Below, one piece after another: positions 61,096 through 64,000 of a DNA stretch of 64,000 nucleotides (the stretch's first letter is position 1; every line of letters starts with the position of its first letter). The notes beneath the pieces were generated by a model. The model did not search any database and was not told the DNA's origin. It saw only the letters and a list, made by a program, of their open reading frames with translations. The translations under genes were made by a program, and so were the position numbers. Source of the DNA: Linnemannia schmuckeri. Its lineage: Eukaryota > Mortierellomycota > Mortierellomycetes > Mortierellales > Mortierellaceae. The stretch is from the NCBI GenBank assembly GCA_029449235.1, contig JANATG010000006.1, positions 186,001-250,000 of the forward strand, in the 5' to 3' direction.

Positions 61096-61120
61096 AGTTG
61101 AGTTGAGTTGAGTTGAGTTA
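61096..61120. repeat. AGTTG pentanucleotide repeat
   Basis: Four AGTTG units and a fifth AGTTA variant in tandem in gene-free DNA. Confidence 0.8.
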
Positions 61121-61799
61121 TGTGTGTTACACACACCCTTGTTACACGCGTTCAGGTTCAAGTCCAGGTGCCTATTTTGTTCGACCAAACTTTTTGTTTT
61201 TATGTTTGGCTCTCTTGCTCTTTTATTACTCTTTTCCCCGCTGGTCTTGATTTTCTATGCTGTTGCTGCTGAAGGTGGTCGCACCCCCTCGTTTTTGTTT
61301 ATTTTGGGTTGGAACTTTGACCAAGTGACGAATTCAGACCCTTGTAGTGACAAACGCCTATTCTTAACCAGATATTATTACTTTCAACCAAAAACACTTT
61401 CGCTCGGCTTTCGAGGAATGTGTGCACACGAACAGCATAGCTTCTTTGTACTTCTTCCTCTACCACATTCTAATCCAAAGACATTTCGCTCCGGAAATGA
61501 AGACAAGATAATGCTAAAAAAAATCTTCCCTTGGCCATCGATCGCCTTTTTTCATTTCTTTACTCCTCTGCATGTACACGTTCAATGAGCAAAAACCGAT
61601 AACAAAGGGGTACAATATCAAAAAACAACCAGCTTCTATTTTCTGCTCCGACATCCACATTACCACCAAAAAAAAAAAAAAAAAACTCTTCAAGGCTCCC
61701 TCGTTACGTATTTTACCCCACTGTCTTTTGTACCCAGCCGAGCTAACCGAGGGTATGAGAGAGAAGGAGAAAGTAGGAGAGATGGGGAGGGGCGCCAAC

Positions 61800-61823
61800 T
61801 TTTTTTTTTTTTTTTTTTTTTTT
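61800..61823. repeat. T24 homopolymer
   Basis: Run of 24 thymines, 115 nt after an A18 run, so the pair could form a long A/T hairpin. Confidence 0.85.
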
Positions 61824-64000
61824 GCTTGAGAGCGTAAATGACAGCCCTCTGATTTGACTGACTTACCCCAAGAGGTACTCCCTGAGAGCTAGATGAAAAA
61901 GCGACAAACAAATCAGCGAAACAGCTCAGCCAACAAATACCCACCAACACCGTTTTGTCCGATCTCAACTTTGGGGGAAGGGAAGGAGGAGGAGAAAAAA
62001 GAGATGGAGGGAAGGAACGAAGGAGGAGAGTACAGATTGCGGTGTACATGTACATGTACTAATGGTTTTGACATAGTTGCGCTATGACCGATAGGCTACT
62101 TTTCCTTTTTTTTCAGCGACGATATGGTCGCGGGGTTTAGATGAGTGGTGTTCGCCTCTTGTTGAAGAAAAAAAAAAAAATTCAATGCCAGCCAGTCCCA
62201 TGGTCTGCAGCATCTAATCGACCATCAGTCAAACAAACAAACCGACATAAAAAGAATACTAAAGCAAAGCGGCGGAACTGTCACTCTGGGTGGAAAGCGG
62301 AGGAGGAGAGACGAAGGGATTGGCTGATTGAATGAATAATAGGACTTGGTCTCTGTCCAGGATACTTCTTTTTTTCAATGTAAGTAGATGAGGGAGGAGG
62401 GGGGATGGCAATTTCACATATGCCACGAAGAGAGGAGTTTTGAAGCATATTGTCCGTAACGCATGACAAACTACAGGCCGAAAGCTCAAGCAGGGGAGAA
62501 GGAGAGAAAGTGATCGAGTTAGGAATGAGAAGGTATTATGGCTTCTGTTGGCCACTTTGGCAGAGGCGTCGTCAGGTTAGTGTGCGTGGAGGAAAACAGC
62601 ATGTTAGTTGTCTCCAAACACAGAATCTGCAGACACAAAAGCACTGTCCCTTTCTTTTCCTTTTTCTTTCTTCCAATGCTGTTGTGAGAAAAATGACAGT
62701 AGAATACATTTCTTTCATGGTATGACAAGCCAAGCTTTCAATTGTAAAAAAAAAAAAACTAGAATAAAGACCAACGGGGTTGACTGCTCAGACAGTTAAG
62801 CCTTTCTTTTCTTTTTCTTTTTTACCGATGACTTTATAGCTTTATTTCCAAGCATCCAACCCTTCTCGCATGCACATACGCCGACTTGCGTTAAAAGAGA
62901 CGTTTTGGCCGGTCGGCCCAAAACGACGATCATTTGCGTTTATTCTTTTCTCATGAGCACAATTAACCGATCGGCGTCCATTTTCCATGTAAACGTCCAA
63001 GTGTTTTTACTCTTCGTAACACTCTTGCCGCTGTACAGCCGTTTTGTGATTTTAACAGGTGATATTTTCGTTACAAACAACAGAAAAAAGTTGGAGAGAA
63101 AAAAAAAGTGTTGATCTATCTGAGAGGAAAGGATGTGGGTGGGTTTGTGTATCCACGGACGTGTATGTTAGGATGTAGGACAACAAAAAACAAATATGGA
63201 CAGCGTCACCTTTTGCATGAGGTATAGGTGCAGGACAGGCAGGCTCGATTGACGCCACGTGCCTCAGAATCCTTTCATTCGTCTATCTGTCCTCTCTTGT
63301 CTTCAGGTTTTGAAGAGCTACACAAAACAAAGAATTAGTCCTCCTTGAGCCAGCAACCATTGGATGCCTAACGACCTTCTCAATAATTTTGCAATGATCG
63401 GGTATCAATAAGATGTCAGAGGATATGTTTCAATTAAACATGCTAGCACATACATTTGATAAACGGCGGCCATCGATAAAAAAAGTCCCCAAAAAAAGTT
63501 GGGAACCCTGACCGGCCTGCAGTGTTCAATGGCTAAAAAAGGCGGATTCTGGGGTAACAAACTTACTATCAGATTTGAATGGCAGAAAAAAGGGCGTTTG
63601 TCGGAGGCGGATGGCAAAAACGGAGAAAATAATTGCAAAGCTGTTGCGTTGATAGTCTGCGTAGAAGGCTTGTGAGAGGAGACAAGCAAAGGAAGGGTAG
63701 GACGGACAAAGGTAAAGTCAAAACGAAGAAAAAAAGAGGGTACCATCAAGCCAGTACTTGGTGATTCCGAAATAACATTTCCTTTTTGCCACTATCCTCT
63801 GTAGCTCACACGCACATCTCTCTCTTTTAAAATTTCAGACAAAGCAAGTGTTTGTTTCTTTCTTTTGAATTGATAACTGTTGTTGCAGACACGGCGGTTG
63901 GTGTTCAGAATCAAAGCAAGTAAGCGAAAACAGCAAATGACATTGTTCATCGGGTGGTCATGCACACCCGTTCACAATTTAGCCGGCTTTTGTCTGTCGA

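Larger units (their letters stand above)
55393..64000. other. 8.6-kb interval without a recognisable gene
   Basis: About 55,430-55,560 and 55,880-55,940 are purine-rich on plus and fit the CT-rich leader of the upstream minus-strand exon. About 57,870-58,110, 58,880-58,960 and 59,690-60,600 are further homopurine stretches. T36 (57,342-57,377), A18 (61,668-61,685) and T24 (61,800-61,823) are present, as are AGTTG repeats near 61,096-61,120. The open frames have low-complexity translations and no domain. Nothing resembling a tRNA or transposase was seen. Confidence 0.55.

Noticed and set aside
61150..61175. GGTTCAAGTCC resembling a tRNA B-box
   Set aside because: No A-box at the proper distance and no cloverleaf.
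1..64000. Intact mobile elements, CRISPR arrays, bacterial-type operons or viral genes
   Set aside because: No transposase, integrase, reverse transcriptase, regularly spaced repeats or polycistronic arrangement was visible on either strand; the FAR1 domain is of transposon origin but lacks transposase sequence.

Overview
The window looks like chromosomal DNA of a filamentous, early-diverging fungus, most likely Mucoromycota/Mortierellomycota (Mortierella-like). The signs are spliceosomal introns with GTAAGT/GTACGT donors and TAG/CAG acceptors, pyrimidine-rich leaders, very Q/H/S/T-rich regulatory proteins, a stand-alone FAR1-type zinc-binding domain (a family known to be expanded in these fungi), and nuclear genes for mitochondrial proteins with presequences. 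The lineage is an inference; no rRNA or other marker gene is present.

Layout: (i) 381-6885 (-): a three-exon Crz1-like C2H2 zinc-finger factor. (ii) 7.1-19.4 kb: gene-poor, low-complexity DNA. (iii) 19458-20489 (+): an intronless secreted protein with a probable GPI anchor, tail-to-tail with (iv) 21751-24873 (-): a three-exon coiled-coil protein resembling the fungal DUF4048 family. (v) 26316-29790 (-): a two-exon class-B bHLH-leucine-zipper factor. (vi) 29.8-35.8 kb: no gene seen. (vii) 35822-37115 (-) and 37622-39019 (+): a divergent pair of mitochondrial genes, a hotdog thioesterase with a 20-nt micro-exon and elongation factor Ts. (viii) 40.5-41.3 kb (-): decayed coding remnants. (ix) 42391-42633 (-): a small secreted protein. 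(x) 43888-48077 (-): a FAR1-type DNA-binding protein, and 53656-55392 (-): a long Q/S/T-rich exon that may be its N-terminus across a 5.6-kb gap. (xi) 55.4-64 kb: no gene seen.

Functionally the window pairs a set of sequence-specific regulators (Crz1-like, bHLH-Zip and FAR1-type, with long disordered Q/H/S/P tracts) with two mitochondrial housekeeping genes that share one intergenic promoter region, and with two secreted proteins. All exon junctions given were derived by eye from splice consensus plus reading-frame and domain continuity. The phases add up to whole codons in every multi-exon model.

No rRNA, convincing tRNA, CRISPR array, intact transposase/reverse transcriptase or prokaryotic-type operon was seen. 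The intergenic DNA is dominated by strand-asymmetric homopurine/homopyrimidine tracts, A/T homopolymers of about 18-36 nt and simple repeats.
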